Shown piece after piece: positions 35,038 to 47,300 of a DNA stretch of 64,000 bases. The notes under the pieces were generated by a model, which searched no databases, was not told where the DNA came from, and saw only the letters and a list, made by a program, of their open reading frames with translations. The first letter of the stretch is position 1, and the number at the start of each line of letters is the position of its first letter. Both the position numbers and the translations under genes were made by a program. Source of the stretch: Digitaria exilis (Eukaryota > Streptophyta > Magnoliopsida > Poales > Poaceae); contig JACEFO010002497.1 in the NCBI GenBank assembly GCA_015342445.1, positions 558,001 through 622,000 on the forward strand, written 5' to 3'.

Positions 35038-35205
35038 TATGAAACATCTGTCGAGAATTATCTTAGTAATGCAGTGCTTCGTCACTGGATTGGTATGCCC
35101 GTCAGCCCGTGCAACCAGTCTGGTACTCGTTGTTCGGACCATCCATCCAAATTGCCTCCGGAGTGAGCAAATTCAATTTTGCATTCCTCCGGTCCGATCT
35201 TTGTA

Positions 35206-35364
35206 CTTCCTCCGTTCTAAATTATTAGTCATCCTGGTCTTTTACCAGATTTATTAAAGATAATATGAATTTATACAAGTATAGGTCTAGGTTCATAGAA
35301 GATGTCATTAATTTAGACACTCAAAATAGCACCTAGAATGACTAATAATTTGGAACTGAGAGAG
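35206..35364. mobile_element. Stowaway MITE (159 bp)
   Basis: CTTCCTCCGTTCTAAATTATTAGTCAT pairs with ATGACTAATAATTTGGAACTGAGAGAG, with TA at both boundaries. Confidence 0.88.
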
Positions 35365-35573
35365 TACGTATTTGCAAATGGGAGCGGTAAACATAAAAAA
35401 AAAGAGTAAAAATATATATGTATTGAATTAATCTGTTTATACATATACACTAGTAAATATACATATACAAGATGAAGAGTCATGGTAAAAAAAAGTGTGA
35501 GGCCCTTTCGGTACGCAACCGCTAGTTTGTGGTGGCAGGTGGCTACCTGTGTTATCACCAGATTAATCACTAA

Positions 35574-36234
35574 CACCCCGTTTGGATGTAGTCATTGGAG
35601 CCTAAGAATAAGAATTGGTATTGGATTCCTTCAATACCCATTGTTTGGATGCTCTCAGAATTAGAATTGGAAACTCATCTGAATACCGAGCGGTATTGGG
35701 CATACATCCGGCAGCCCTCCCACAGTGCCGAGGCCCTACCCTCCGTATTCGCTGGAATCGCCGTCCCCCTCGCGCATCTCTTTCTTTCGTCTCTTGCACC
35801 CTATCCACCTCACCTAGTCCTCTCCGTCTCTCACATCTCGCTCTCTCTCTCCCTTCCGCATCTCTCTTGCGACGCAGGGGAGCACGCAGCAACGCACTGG
35901 CGTGGCCGCGCAGTGAGCTCCCTCCCTGCTTTTCGCCGTGAGCCCCGGGCCGCATTCCCTGTCTCCCTCCTGCGGCTATCCCCTTCTTTCTCATGGCTGG
36001 CGGTGTTCTCCGTTGAGTAGTCGAGGCAGAGGAGAAGATGGCCAAAGTCAAATGCCAAGCCATGGACATCGAAACATCAATCGGTATTCGTCAGCTTCTT
36101 TTGATTCCATCTAGCAATTTCTTGTACATCCAAACAATAGCTTTGGTATTGTAACATAATGCCAATACTAGGCTGATTTGGCATTCAACTCAATTCAATA
36201 CCAAGGCCTCTAATATCTACATCCATACGGAGCC
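35574..36234. mobile_element. PIF/Harbinger-like element (661 bp), TAA target duplication
   Basis: CACCCCGTTTGGATGTAGTCATT at the left is related, inverted, to AATATCTACATCCATACGGAGCC at the right. TAA flanks both ends. Near each end, AATTGGTATTGGATTCCTTC- and AACTCAATTCAATACC-like words also pair. The GC-rich centre (35700-36020) gives overlapping frames on both strands; none shows a transposase motif. Confidence 0.7.
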
Positions 36235-36959
36235 TAAATGCTTCGCAACATTTATCCCGTGATCAAGTCCATCAGGGCGCAAAGAGCAAAATATATTTTG
36301 TCAAATTCATCCAAGTAAACCATCAGAGTGCAAAGAGCAAAATATGCGATTATGCCATTAAAACTTCTTCAAAGCCCATTGAGAAAAATAAAGAGAAAAA
36401 TGGTATGGTATACATGGTCATTTATCAATCACAAAACTATAAGATTTTAGAGCGCCATGTATATATTTTGCATTTGCATTCAACTACAGTAACAATAGAA
36501 ATTGCACTTAATTCTGCTACATCGTTATTGCAGTCTGAGTCACATTTGGAATACACCTAATTTATTTGGTGAACCATACATAACACATCTCATATTCACT
36601 TCTATTATAGGTGCAAGAAAGCGAAGTTCATGGGGAGTTCTCCTCGTTCGGGTTATAAAAGGGGTTTAATATTTTCATAAAACTCATTTGCAAATAGAAA
36701 AGCTACAATTTTATAACAAGCATCCAAATCAAAATATAATCACATAGTTAGATTTGTTTCAACAAGAGGTTCAAAAGTATATCTCAATCGAATATGTTTT
36801 GAATAAAAATAGTGAAGTTACTTACGATTAATATATATATTATTGATAAGTTACTTTCAATCGTAAATTAAAAAGTTAGAAGTTACTTTCCATTATATTT
36901 TAAGTTACTTCATATTACATACGAGAAACTGCCACTCATAAACTAATTTTCTGTCCGCC
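36235..36959. other. AT-rich intergenic stretch with a partial copy of repeat B
   Basis: The piece 36720-36835 (AAGTATATCTCAATCGAATATG ... AGTGAAGTTACTTAC) resembles internal sequence of repeat B that follows, suggesting an adjacent truncated copy. Otherwise nothing was recognised. Confidence 0.4.
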
Positions 36960-37720
36960 TGTTCTTTAGTTCTAACAAGAGACCCAGTTTAGCTATATCC
37001 ATTTAGCTAAACAATTAGCTATATTTGGAGAGCTCTCTACAATTTCTATATTTGAACCGAGATGACTATGAACACGTGGGAGGAGGTAGTGGGGGCCAGC
37101 GGCCATCCTGGGATCACAATCGGTTGCGCAAGGGTACTAGTTACCATGGGACCGCATGCAAAATGAAATACAAGGCTAAAAAAGTCACATCTTTACCTCA
37201 TACTACACATGAGCAAACATCCAAATAAAAATTAGATGGCACCATTATATTCGTCTGGATAAAACTTGAAAATAAGATCTCAGTCAAGTATATTTTGATA
37301 AAAAAAATGGTGAAGTTACTTTTATATCATACAAAATTGTGAATAAATTAATTTTTATTCATGAATGTCATTAATAAGTTACTTCATACCTACACCGTGC
37401 ATGCCCAACATCTATCTAGCAGAATATTGGAGGAGCTATGTCCCAATGGATGTCCTAGCTATTTTTCATATCGAGCATAATATTAGAAAGTTACTTTATA
37501 ATAATAGATTTTTTAGATTGAGCAGAATATTAGAAAGTTACTTTGCAGATAAAGTTGAATACTATAGAGTTACTTTTCTGTCGGAATTGGAGAAGAATAA
37601 CTTTTCATATGAGTTACTTCCTCTGTTGTGCTCCTTTGTGTTGAAAGAAGTTATCTTTGTTGAAAGAAAGTAAATTAGTAGGGCTATCCACTTAAACTTA
37701 AATGGAGAAGTCTCTCGGTT
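36960..37720. repeat. Dispersed repeat B, copy 1
   Basis: This segment aligns, in the same orientation, with 59405-59905. Shared words include ACCGCATGCAAAATGAAATA, ATCTATCTAGCAGAATATTG and TTTTTCATATCGAGCATAATATTAG. Copy 1 carries about 200 bp extra, including tandem-looking AATATTAGAAAGTTACTTT words near 37480-37540. The ends (CCATTTAGCT near the left, AAATGGAGAAGTCTCTC near the right) hint at a terminal inverted repeat, so a non-autonomous DNA transposon is likely. No coding capacity recognised. Confidence 0.7.
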
Positions 37721-38316
37721 TAGATTTCCTCAAGAAGTATACGGGGGAGGTGGACCAATCAACACTTGGATGAAGCAAAATCAATAATAGTTCAGATACC
37801 TTGTGTGGTCACATGTTTCATCTGGTTTTACATTTCTCGGAGAGACGGCAAAAGAAATGGAATTATTCGAAAAGGAAACAATTGTGAGTTTGTGTATGGA
37901 CAATGTGTATCTGGGTGGACGGGTCGACCGATTGACCGAGCGATACGACGGATGTTTGACGACGCCTGAAATAAACTCGTCTTGTTGAGCTTGATTGATT
38001 GACTAAAAAACTTTTGCATGCCAAAAATTTAGTATGTAAATTTCTTTACCATTACTTGATTTAGTACTCGAATCTCACATTCTACTAAACTTACGATAAT
38101 GTTTATGCGCAAAAAGAAAATTATGATAATGTTTTTTAGATTTTGACATGCCAAAATTTTTGGGCTATAAACGAATCAGGCCCGTTATTTTTTCTGGTGC
38201 TGGTGGTGTGATACGCTCGGCCCGAAATGGACACTCGACCATGACAGTGTAACACCGGCACACCGCGGCTCCCAAATCCCTAGCTAGCGGCCTCGATTCC
38301 TCCCCACCAGGCCACC
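37721..38316. other. Upstream region of the SLH gene
   Basis: It contains AT-rich repeat-like sequence, with GCCAAAAATTT / GCCAAAATTTTTGGGC words at 38020-38165, then a GC-rich leader from about 38210. No clear TATA box is seen. The 5' leader presumably lies within 38240-38316, whose CCTCCCCACCAGGCCACC precedes the ATG. Confidence 0.4.
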
Positions 38317-41300
38317 ATGGCCATCGCGCCCTACACGCTCCGCCTCTCCCCGCCGCCGCCGCCGCCGCCGCCGCTCGACGCCCCCCTCTTCCCCCATCTC
38401 CGGCCTTACCTTCGCCGCCGCGGCTCTGCCAAAGTAGCTGCTGCAGGCACTAGCTGGGCTCCCGTCGCCGCCGGCGAATCCGACGACGGGTTCCGCGGCT
38501 GGTCTCTCCCGGAGCGCGAGAGGCCGCTGGAACAGGGGAGGAGGAAGACTGGTAAGCTAATCGTTTCCCGACAAGCAGAGGGTGAAGCATCCCGCTTTCG
38601 AGCGGATCTTCTGTTTTAACTGCGGGCATTGTTGTGGCTTTGTAGGGTTTGGAAGAGCTGTCGCGGTTGGGCTGGGAGCTTCTGCGGCGATTGCCTTGGC
38701 CGGGCTGGCGTGGCAGTTCCCATCGTCCAGGAACTGTGAGTTGGCTACGATTGCCTCCATTGTGCTATTTCCACTGTCTGGGTCCATGTGATTCTGAAAG
38801 TTCAACCTATCTTTTGCTGCTCGTGCTCATATGCATCATCCCTAGGTTTTCGGAAGTACGCAATACTTTTGCTTGAATTGTATTATATATCTAAATCTAA
38901 ACAAGGACGGGAACTGATAGCATTCGGCATTGTCCAAATCTGTTTCATTGCCAGAATCCATGTTCTATACTGAAGTGGGTTAACCACTTTGCATCTTTCA
39001 TGGTATAATCCTCTTCCTGCTGAATAACTATGCCTGTACTGAAAAAATAGTTTTACAAGCGGTGTGTTCTGGAAATACTAGTTAGCTATTGTAGTAATGT
39101 AGTATGAATGTATGATACAAATCTGTGAAGGAGTAACAAACATCTGGAGCAGCTAGTTCCAAGCGGATGTGTGAATGGGCTCACATAAATTATGTGATAT
39201 AGTTGTGTGGTAAGTCCTCTCTGCCAGGGTTCATATACCTTGAAGGTTTGAACCACAGGCACACCCATGTGCATTACATTCAAAAGCGCAAGCTCGTTCT
39301 GACACTCTCAATTAGGTTGATGCAGAACTCTGCAGACTTTGGCTTTTGTAATAAGAAACGTAGGATGCATATAGGTGTTAGTTGCATTGTTCTTATGTAT
39401 GGGTTGTTCATGGCTCCCAAATGGGAAAAAAGATCAGTAGGATAGAAACCACTAATACTGTAACTTTCACTTGATAAAACACAAATGGGAAGATAGCTGG
39501 ATGGTGCTGACTTGCATAAGAGAATAGGCTAGGCCCCTAACAGAACAGCAACTAAATTATTGGTAACATTGGCTGAGAATTAGCAAACTAGACATAACAA
39601 ACTAAAAGCGAGATATTGTGGTTGGCGTGCTGCTGCAACACATTTGTGTGGATTTCTGCCTTTTTCCTCGAATACACAGGAGAACTGCGTATCATTGTAT
39701 TAATAGTAGAGAGAAGAGTCATACAGAGACCCAAAGACAAGCAGCGCAGCAAGACAAGGCAGAAATCCACAGAAATCCAAAAAAGTGGATTTCTGCCTTG
39801 TCTTGCTGCATTGCTGGTATTTGCATGACCTTTTGACTTCATCTAGGTACAATGGACTGCACATACTAGCATATTCCTGGCCATAGAAAATATGATGAAG
39901 CATTGAAGAATCTTTCACATTCGTGTTACCTACACATATATGCTACTCTTGTTGCCATTACTGCTATTCATATTGTGATGATGGATTTAATGCTCCTGTT
40001 AGTTCTTCTAGGGGCTATTTGGATCTCAAAATTTATGAAAACTTTATTTGGTTGACAACCCAAAAACTGTTGTTGGGTAAAACATAGATAAAATGGATAT
40101 ACCAAAAAATGCTTTAGCTGTGTGAAATTGAAACACCTACTCATTTTTGACAAAATTCTATGCTGTGTGAAGTTGAAACACTTTTCCATTTTTGACAGAA
40201 TTATACATGCCAGTTTTAGCCAAGTATCTGAAACACATATAGCAGACATGAAGTCATTGTTGGTAAATCTAACACAGATAATTCATTTGGTTGTTGGAAA
40301 CTATATTTTTCTTTGGTAGAATCAGTTTATTTTGGACTGTTCTTTTGATTATGGTGGTAGGTATTTCTTCCTTGTGATTTTCAGTGTTAGAGGACTCTGT
40401 TTCTGTGTTAAGATGATTTCTATTTGGAAACAATTGCCAACTTTTGTGTAAAGATGAAAAAATGAAATCATGCCAATTTTCAGGTTTGCAGCGACTCATT
40501 GCTGCCCCATTGCATTATGTTCAAGAGAAATTGTCAACATTGGAATCAACAGATGCACCCAAGGAGGATGCAACTGACAATGAACATGAGGAAGATGAAG
40601 GTTTAAGTACAGCAGCATATGAGAATGCTGAAGCAGTTGCTGATGATTCAATGCAAAATCATTTAACACCTGTTCGCTGCCATTTTTCATTTAGAACTCC
40701 TATAGATCCTGTACATGAGGAGGCTTTCTCTATATTGAAGAAGCTACAGGTACTTCAGAATTTTGAACTATGGCCAACCATGGTTTACTGATTTAGCTTC
40801 ATGAATTGTCTCAACAAAAAATGTACTGCGTATGTGGAAGCATTTTGATATGACTTGTTTTGTGCATAAGGCACTACTATTTTCCTTAGAACTTACCGAT
40901 GCACTATTGAAGAAATGTTTTTTTTTGTTAGCTTTGAATGATATTTCATTATTTCATCTTTAAGCGTCTACAGTCAAAATATCAAATATTACGTCTCATG
41001 TAAAAAAATGTTCTTCCTGGTGTCTATAGATATTATTCTGACTAGGGATGAAAACGGATCGGATACGGACGGATATGCCCGGATACGAATACGGATATTT
41101 ATTTTTTTGCCGGATCGGATTCGGATACGGAAAGTACAAAATATGTCGGATATGCATCGGATATTGATATACATTACATATCTACATTAGACATTCAACT
41201 TTTGTTATGCGGATACGGATACGGATACGGTTGAATATTGATTTTTCAGTTCCGGATACGGTATGTACCATTTAAGGCCCGAGGGCCTTCGGTCGGTCGG

Positions 41301-44300
41301 TCGGACGGGAAATATCCATACCACTTTCATCCCTAATTCTGACCATTCATCCTTTTTTCTTTGACCATGTATCTTCTTAGACCACTTGTTTATGATTTCT
41401 TAAATGTGATGGCATAAAGTCAAATACCACAATTGTTTAGAGGTTGTTTGCATATATACAATGTATGGCTGTTTATATATTTCAAAAGTGATATATGCTT
41501 ATTAGTTATTACTATGAATGATTGTTTCATTGTGTTTTTTGTATGATGTAAATTCTTTGTTTGGCTTATTATGTAATTTTCTTCTGGAAGAAACCTTTTT
41601 TTTTGTTATAAAGCAATATATTAATTATTATTGAATGTTTAGGCAATGCTCCACACCCTTAGAGGAGGGGTTGGCCTTTCATATATAGGTGCCATATAGG
41701 CAGTAGTACAAGTGGAAGATGAAAAGGCTAGGAGTACAAGGGAGAGTACAACTGTACATATCTAATACCCGCCCGCAGTCACAGGGGGAGCTTGGCGGAC
41801 ACCAAGGCTGGACCTAAACTCAGTAAACAACTGGACAGGAAGCCCCTTCGTCATGATGTCAGCATACTGGTGTGAGGAAGGGACATGAAGAACACGAACT
41901 TCTCCCAAGGCGACCTTCTCGCGGACAAAGTGGATATCAATCTCAATATGCTTCGTCCGTCGATGATGAATAGGATTGGCGGTCATATAGACAGCACTAA
42001 CATTGTCACAATAAACGAGCGTAGCCTTGGAGAGGGGAACATGAAGCTCGTGTAGAAGTTGTCGCATCCAACAACATTCTGCCACAACATGGGCAACAGC
42101 CCTGTATTTAGCCTCGGCACTAGAACGAGACACTGTAGTTTGCCGCTTCGAAGACCAGGAGATTAGAGTGTCACCAAGATAAACACAATAACCGGAAGTA
42201 GAACGCCGTGAATCAGGACAACCGGCCCAGTCTGCATCAGAATATGCTGTGAGAGTGTCCACGGGTCCGGTGCCAATGTGAAGACCAGAGGACAACGTGC
42301 CCTTGACATAGCGTAGGATACGCTTGACAAGCGCAAGATGAGGCTCTCGAGGATCATGCATGAACAAGCAGACTTGTTGAACCGCACATGCGAGATCAGG
42401 TCGGGTCAGAGTAAGATATTGCAGAGCACCAGCAAGGCTTCTATACTCGGATGGATCTTTAACAGGAGGCCCATCCATTGCGGAAAGCTTGGACTTGCTA
42501 TCCACTGGCGTCGACGTAGAGTGACACTCACTCATACCAGCGCGTTGGAGGAGATCCAAAGCATACTGTCGCTGGGACAGAAACAATCCGTCAGAAGATC
42601 GTGTGACTGAAATCCCTAAGAAGTGATGAAGTTCCCCGAGATCTGTCATAGCAAACTCTGTGTGAGCCGACCAATAATATCCTGAAGTAAGGCTGGTGTC
42701 GAAGTAGTGAGAACAATGTCATCGACATACAACAAGAGGTAGGCGATGTTGGCGCCATCCTTGTAGATAAACAAGGAGGTGTCAGAAGCCGAAGAAACAA
42801 AGCCCAACTGTCGTATATAAGTGGCAAATCGCTGGTACCAAGCACGTGGAGCCTGCTTCAATCCATAGAGCGACTTCTGTAGGAGACATACATGATCAGG
42901 ATGAGCTGGATCCACAAAGCCACGAGGCTGCTGGCAGTACACTGTCTCATCAAGATTACCATGAAGGAAAGCATTTTTTACATCCAGCTGATGAATCGGC
43001 CACTCATGAGAGGCTGCAATACTTAGAATAGTTCGTATGGTTCCTGGTTTGACCACTGGGCTGAAGGTCTCATCGTAGTCAACACCATGTTGTTGTGAAA
43101 AACCCCGAACAACCCAACGGGCCTTGTGACGTGCAAGGGAGCCATCTGAGTGGAACTTATGCTTGTAGATCCACTTCCCTGTTACCACATTCGCGTGCGG
43201 AGGCCGAGGCACAAGGCGCCAAGTGCCATTGTCGATAAGAGCTTTGAACTCATCAACCATAGCAGCCCGCCAATTGGGATTGGCAAGTGCACTGCGATAG
43301 TTGGACGGGACCGGAGAGGTAACCACATGCTGAGCTGACAAGTTCTTGTACTTGAAGGGCTTTATAGTGCCAGTATGCAGCCTTGTCGCCGCACGAGACC
43401 GGGGTGGCGGTGGCTGTAGCTCAGGCAAAGGAGCTGGTGCTGGAGGCGGAGGCACTGGAAGTGGTGCCCTGGGACGCCGGCTGTAGACCTGGCCGTTGAA
43501 GCGACCTGCTGGTGGGAGTTGAAGGTGCTGCTTCCGGCTGAACAGCAGCAGCCGGAGCACCACCTGGTGGGGAAGGAGCGCCATGGGATCCTGGCGGGGG
43601 CACGAGACCACACCCGCCCGGACTGGAAGAATCCGATGGCCCTGGCAGCACATGCTCATCGACAGTAAGGGACGACTCAGCAGCAGGCGCTGGTGGCGAA
43701 GCTGCAGGGTTAGTAGGACAGTAGCAATATTCCGAATCATCATCTAGGAGAAAATCAAAGGAGCTGTTGGGGGCAGCGGACTCACGAGCAAAGGGGAAGG
43801 AGAGCTCATCAAAAACGACATGGCGTGATATGATGATGCGGCGAGTAGTGAGATCAAGACAACGATAACCTTTATGAGAGGATGGATATCCCATAAATAC
43901 ACAAGCCGTAGACCGAGGAGCCAACTTGTGAGGAGATGTAGCCTGCAGATTTGGGTAGCAAAGGCACCCAAAAACACGCAGATGCTCATAGGTTGGTGGA
44001 GTGTGGTATAGGCGCGTGTAGGGAACCTCATGGCCAATGGAGGATGAAGGACGGCGGTTGATCAAGTACGTGGCTACAGAAAGAGCTTCAGCCCAATAGG
44101 ACGGCTGCATGGAAGCATGAATAAGCAGTGTGCGCACTGAATTATTAAGGGTGCGAATCATACGCTCAGCCTTGCCGTTTTGAGGGGATGTATAAGGACA
44201 AGAAAGGTGAAAAATGATGCCACGAGAGGCAAAAAAAGTGACTGTGGCATTATTAACGAATTCTTTACCATTATCAGTTTGAAAACACTTAGTGGGAAGG

Positions 44301-47300
44301 CCAAACTGTGTATGAGTGTAGGCAACAAAATTAACCAAGTGGTCATGAACATCAGATTTGTGCTTAAGGGGAAAAGTCCAGCAATAATGCGAGTAATCAT
44401 CGATCATGACCAAGTAATAACCATAGCCCGAAATACTATTAACAGGCGACGTCCAAACATCACAATGAACAATTTCAAAGGGAGAAACTGTTTTGGAGGA
44501 AGAAGGACTAAATGGCAGCCGCGTATGTTTGCCTAGCTGGCAAGAATTGCAAAGTGAGCGAGCTATTTTATTACAGGAGATGGACTGGTTATTCTTGAGG
44601 CGGGCTAAAGCAGCCGAACTAGGATGACCAAGACGCTGGTGCCATAGGGAGGACGATGCAGCAATGAGGGTGTGTGCAGCGGTGGTGGTGGCGGCACAAA
44701 TGGTGTACAGATCGCCGTCACTATTGCAGCGAAGAATCACGCATCCTGTCCGAAGATCCTTCACAGAGAAACCAAAGGCATCAAACTCAATGGAACACTT
44801 ATTATCTCGCGTGAATTGGCGAACAGAAAGTAAGTTGCGGATCAGTGAGGGAACAACAAGGACATTGTTGAGTTGAAATGTGGAGGTAGCAGTGTGCAAG
44901 GTAGAGTTTCCTCTAGATGTGACTGGAACATGCATACCATTACCTACTATAATGGAAGAGTGAGAGTCAGGGGAGCGAGAGAGGAGTATACCAGCCGAGT
45001 TGTGCATATGGGTGGAAGCACCGGTGTCCAGAACCCAGGGGTTGGAGCCCTGGATTGACATCTCTTGTAGGGCAGCAATCAGTCCGGCCTGATCCCAAGA
45101 TTGGGCCGGTTGCGGCGCCTGCAGGGGGGTGTACTGTGGCGCCTGGGGTCCAAAAGCAGCATGGGCCTGCGGTGCTGAGCCAAGGAGGCCCTGGCCACCA
45201 TGCCAGCCCTGGCTGCCGCGCCAGTTATGTCCACCAGAGGAGCTGTCGGGCTGGCTGCCTTGCTGCGAGGTCCATGGATTGAAACAAATCCACGGGCCGT
45301 GTGGCTGCTGCTGGCCTCCACTGCTGCCCCAGCCCTGCTGCTGGCCGCCGCCGCGGCCCCAGCCACCACCGGCGTTTCGTTTGCCATTACCTTTCTTGCG
45401 CTTGCCCTGCTGCTGCTGCTGGGAACCGAATGGCGCAGATGGAGAGCGGCAGTTGGAACCACAACCAGATGGTGTGGAGGCAACAAGGGCAGTGGAGACT
45501 GTAACCTTGGCTTCATTCGCCAAACGTAGTTCCTTTAGGGCGAGCTGATCAAGTGCTTCAGCGAAGGTGATGTTCGGCGTAGCAGCAATGAAGTCCGCAG
45601 TGGTGCTGTAGCGGGAGTTGACGCCACGGAGGAGGTTGAGTACAAGGGTGGAGTTAGAAACTGGCTGCTCAACGGCGCGAAGAGCATCAGCAGCTCTCTT
45701 CATCTTCTTGCCATATTCTTCAACAGAGAGATCTCCCTGAGTCATGGAGTGGAACTCATGACTCAGGTAGATGGCACGGGGAGCTTGGTTCGCCTGGAAG
45801 TGAGTACCAATGGCAACCCAAAGCTGGCGCGCCGTCTGTTCATCTGCCATGGTGAAATCCAAGACAGAGTCGGAGACGGAGCCGTATAGCCAGCTGCGAA
45901 CGCAGCAGTCCGCTTGGCGCCAGGCAACATCGATGGGATTGGGAGGAGGAGCCGTCGATGTGTCCCATGAGGCCAAACTTGCCACACATGGCCTGGAAGA
46001 AAGATTTCCATTTGCTGTAGTTGGAGGAGCCTAGTTCCAACGTCATGGGGACGTGGGACTTGACAGGGATGGTGGCGTAAGGGCTCACTGCATCAGCCAT
46101 GGCAGCAGCAGAGTCTCCAGAAGAGTTGTCAGCAGCAAAACCTTCAGAGGTGTCGCTGGTAATGGTGGACATAAACAGCCAGGAGCAGTTGAGGGAAGAA
46201 GAAAGGATAGGGCTAGTGGTGGGTATGCGTGGTGGGGAGAGGAGGGGAGGAGGCACACGGCAGGCCTAGAGAGGTGCCTGAACGTCTGATACCATATTGA
46301 ATGTTTAGGCAATGCTCCACACCCTTAGAGGAGGGGTTGGCCTTTCATATATAGGTGCCATATAGGCAGTAGTACAAGTGGAAGATGAAAAGGCTAGGAG
46401 TACAAGGGAGAGTACAACTGTACATATCTAATAATTATGTTTTCCTCATCTACTCTGCCTTCTCAGATAATCGAAAAAGATGTTAGCCCCAGCGAATTTT
46501 GCACTCGGAGGGAATTTGCAAGATGGTTTGTTAAGTTATGCTCAAAATTTGAGAGGTAATGGGCCGAGACTGTGTAAACAAATATAAAAATTGTGCATTA
46601 CATTTGATTATTGGCTTCTTGATGTTACATTTTTGCAATTTTGTAGGAAAAGGATGCAGCAGATTGTTCCTAATAAATTAACTTCTGGTTTAGTCCGAAG
46701 TGCCTTTGATGATGTAAATATTGATGACCCTGATTTCTTGTATATCCAATGTAAGTTCCATTTATTGTATGGAACTAATTCCAGAAAAGCATGCCTTATG
46801 TCGAGACAAGCTTTACTATGTTGTCATTGCACACTGCATTTGCCATTGTAACATTTAGTCACGGTTTTATGAGATCATGCATTTCCTTTTCTTTTCCTAG
46901 GACTAGCTTCCGCTAGTTAAATAGCACTGACACTAAAACAAAACTAATTTTCTGAATCTGTGACCGAAAGCCTTAGGAGAATCTGGTATTGTACTCAGTA
47001 AGCTATCAAACTCATTGGAAACTTCGACAAGTGGTTCTCCTAGTTGCCAGGAAAATTCTGTATTCCTACCCGAGAGGTACTTGCCTAACATATGAAAAAT
47101 GATGGTTTTTACTGTTTATTTTGTAATTGTTATGTTATTCTCATTTCTATGTTTGTTGCTGTGGTTGTAGTTATATCTCTCGTTTCGATCTTGTTAACTG
47201 GAAAGTGCTTGTGGAGCATCCACGTGCATTGGGAATGGACCAGAAGGTACACATATCTTTTATCTTGTTAATTTTTTGCTGCATTTCTGTTGGATGCCTT

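Larger units (their letters stand above)
41632..46433 (-). mobile_element. Complete Ty1/copia retrotransposon with non-canonical TA...CA LTRs, in intron 3 of the SLH gene
   Basis: Two identical 136-bp LTRs (41632-41767 and 46298-46433) enclose a 4.53-kb interior on the minus strand. ATTAT is duplicated at 41627-41631 and 46434-46438. In element orientation each LTR starts TATTAG and ends CATTCA, so the termini are TA...CA rather than TG...CA. A primer-binding site complementary to initiator tRNA-Met (TGGTATCAGA, 46285-46294) lies three bases inside the 5' LTR. A purine-rich tract (TGCGGGCGGG) abuts the 3' LTR. Identical LTRs imply recent insertion. It is antisense to the host gene. Confidence 0.95.

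Noticed and set aside
41762..42649. Independent 295-aa gene
   Set aside because: It is the C-terminal reverse transcriptase/RNase H part of the copia polyprotein, separated by a frameshift.
45079..45548. Plus- and minus-frame ORFs of 109-145 codons opposite copia gag
   Set aside because: Low-complexity Gly/Gln-rich gag region read in other frames; no independent gene.
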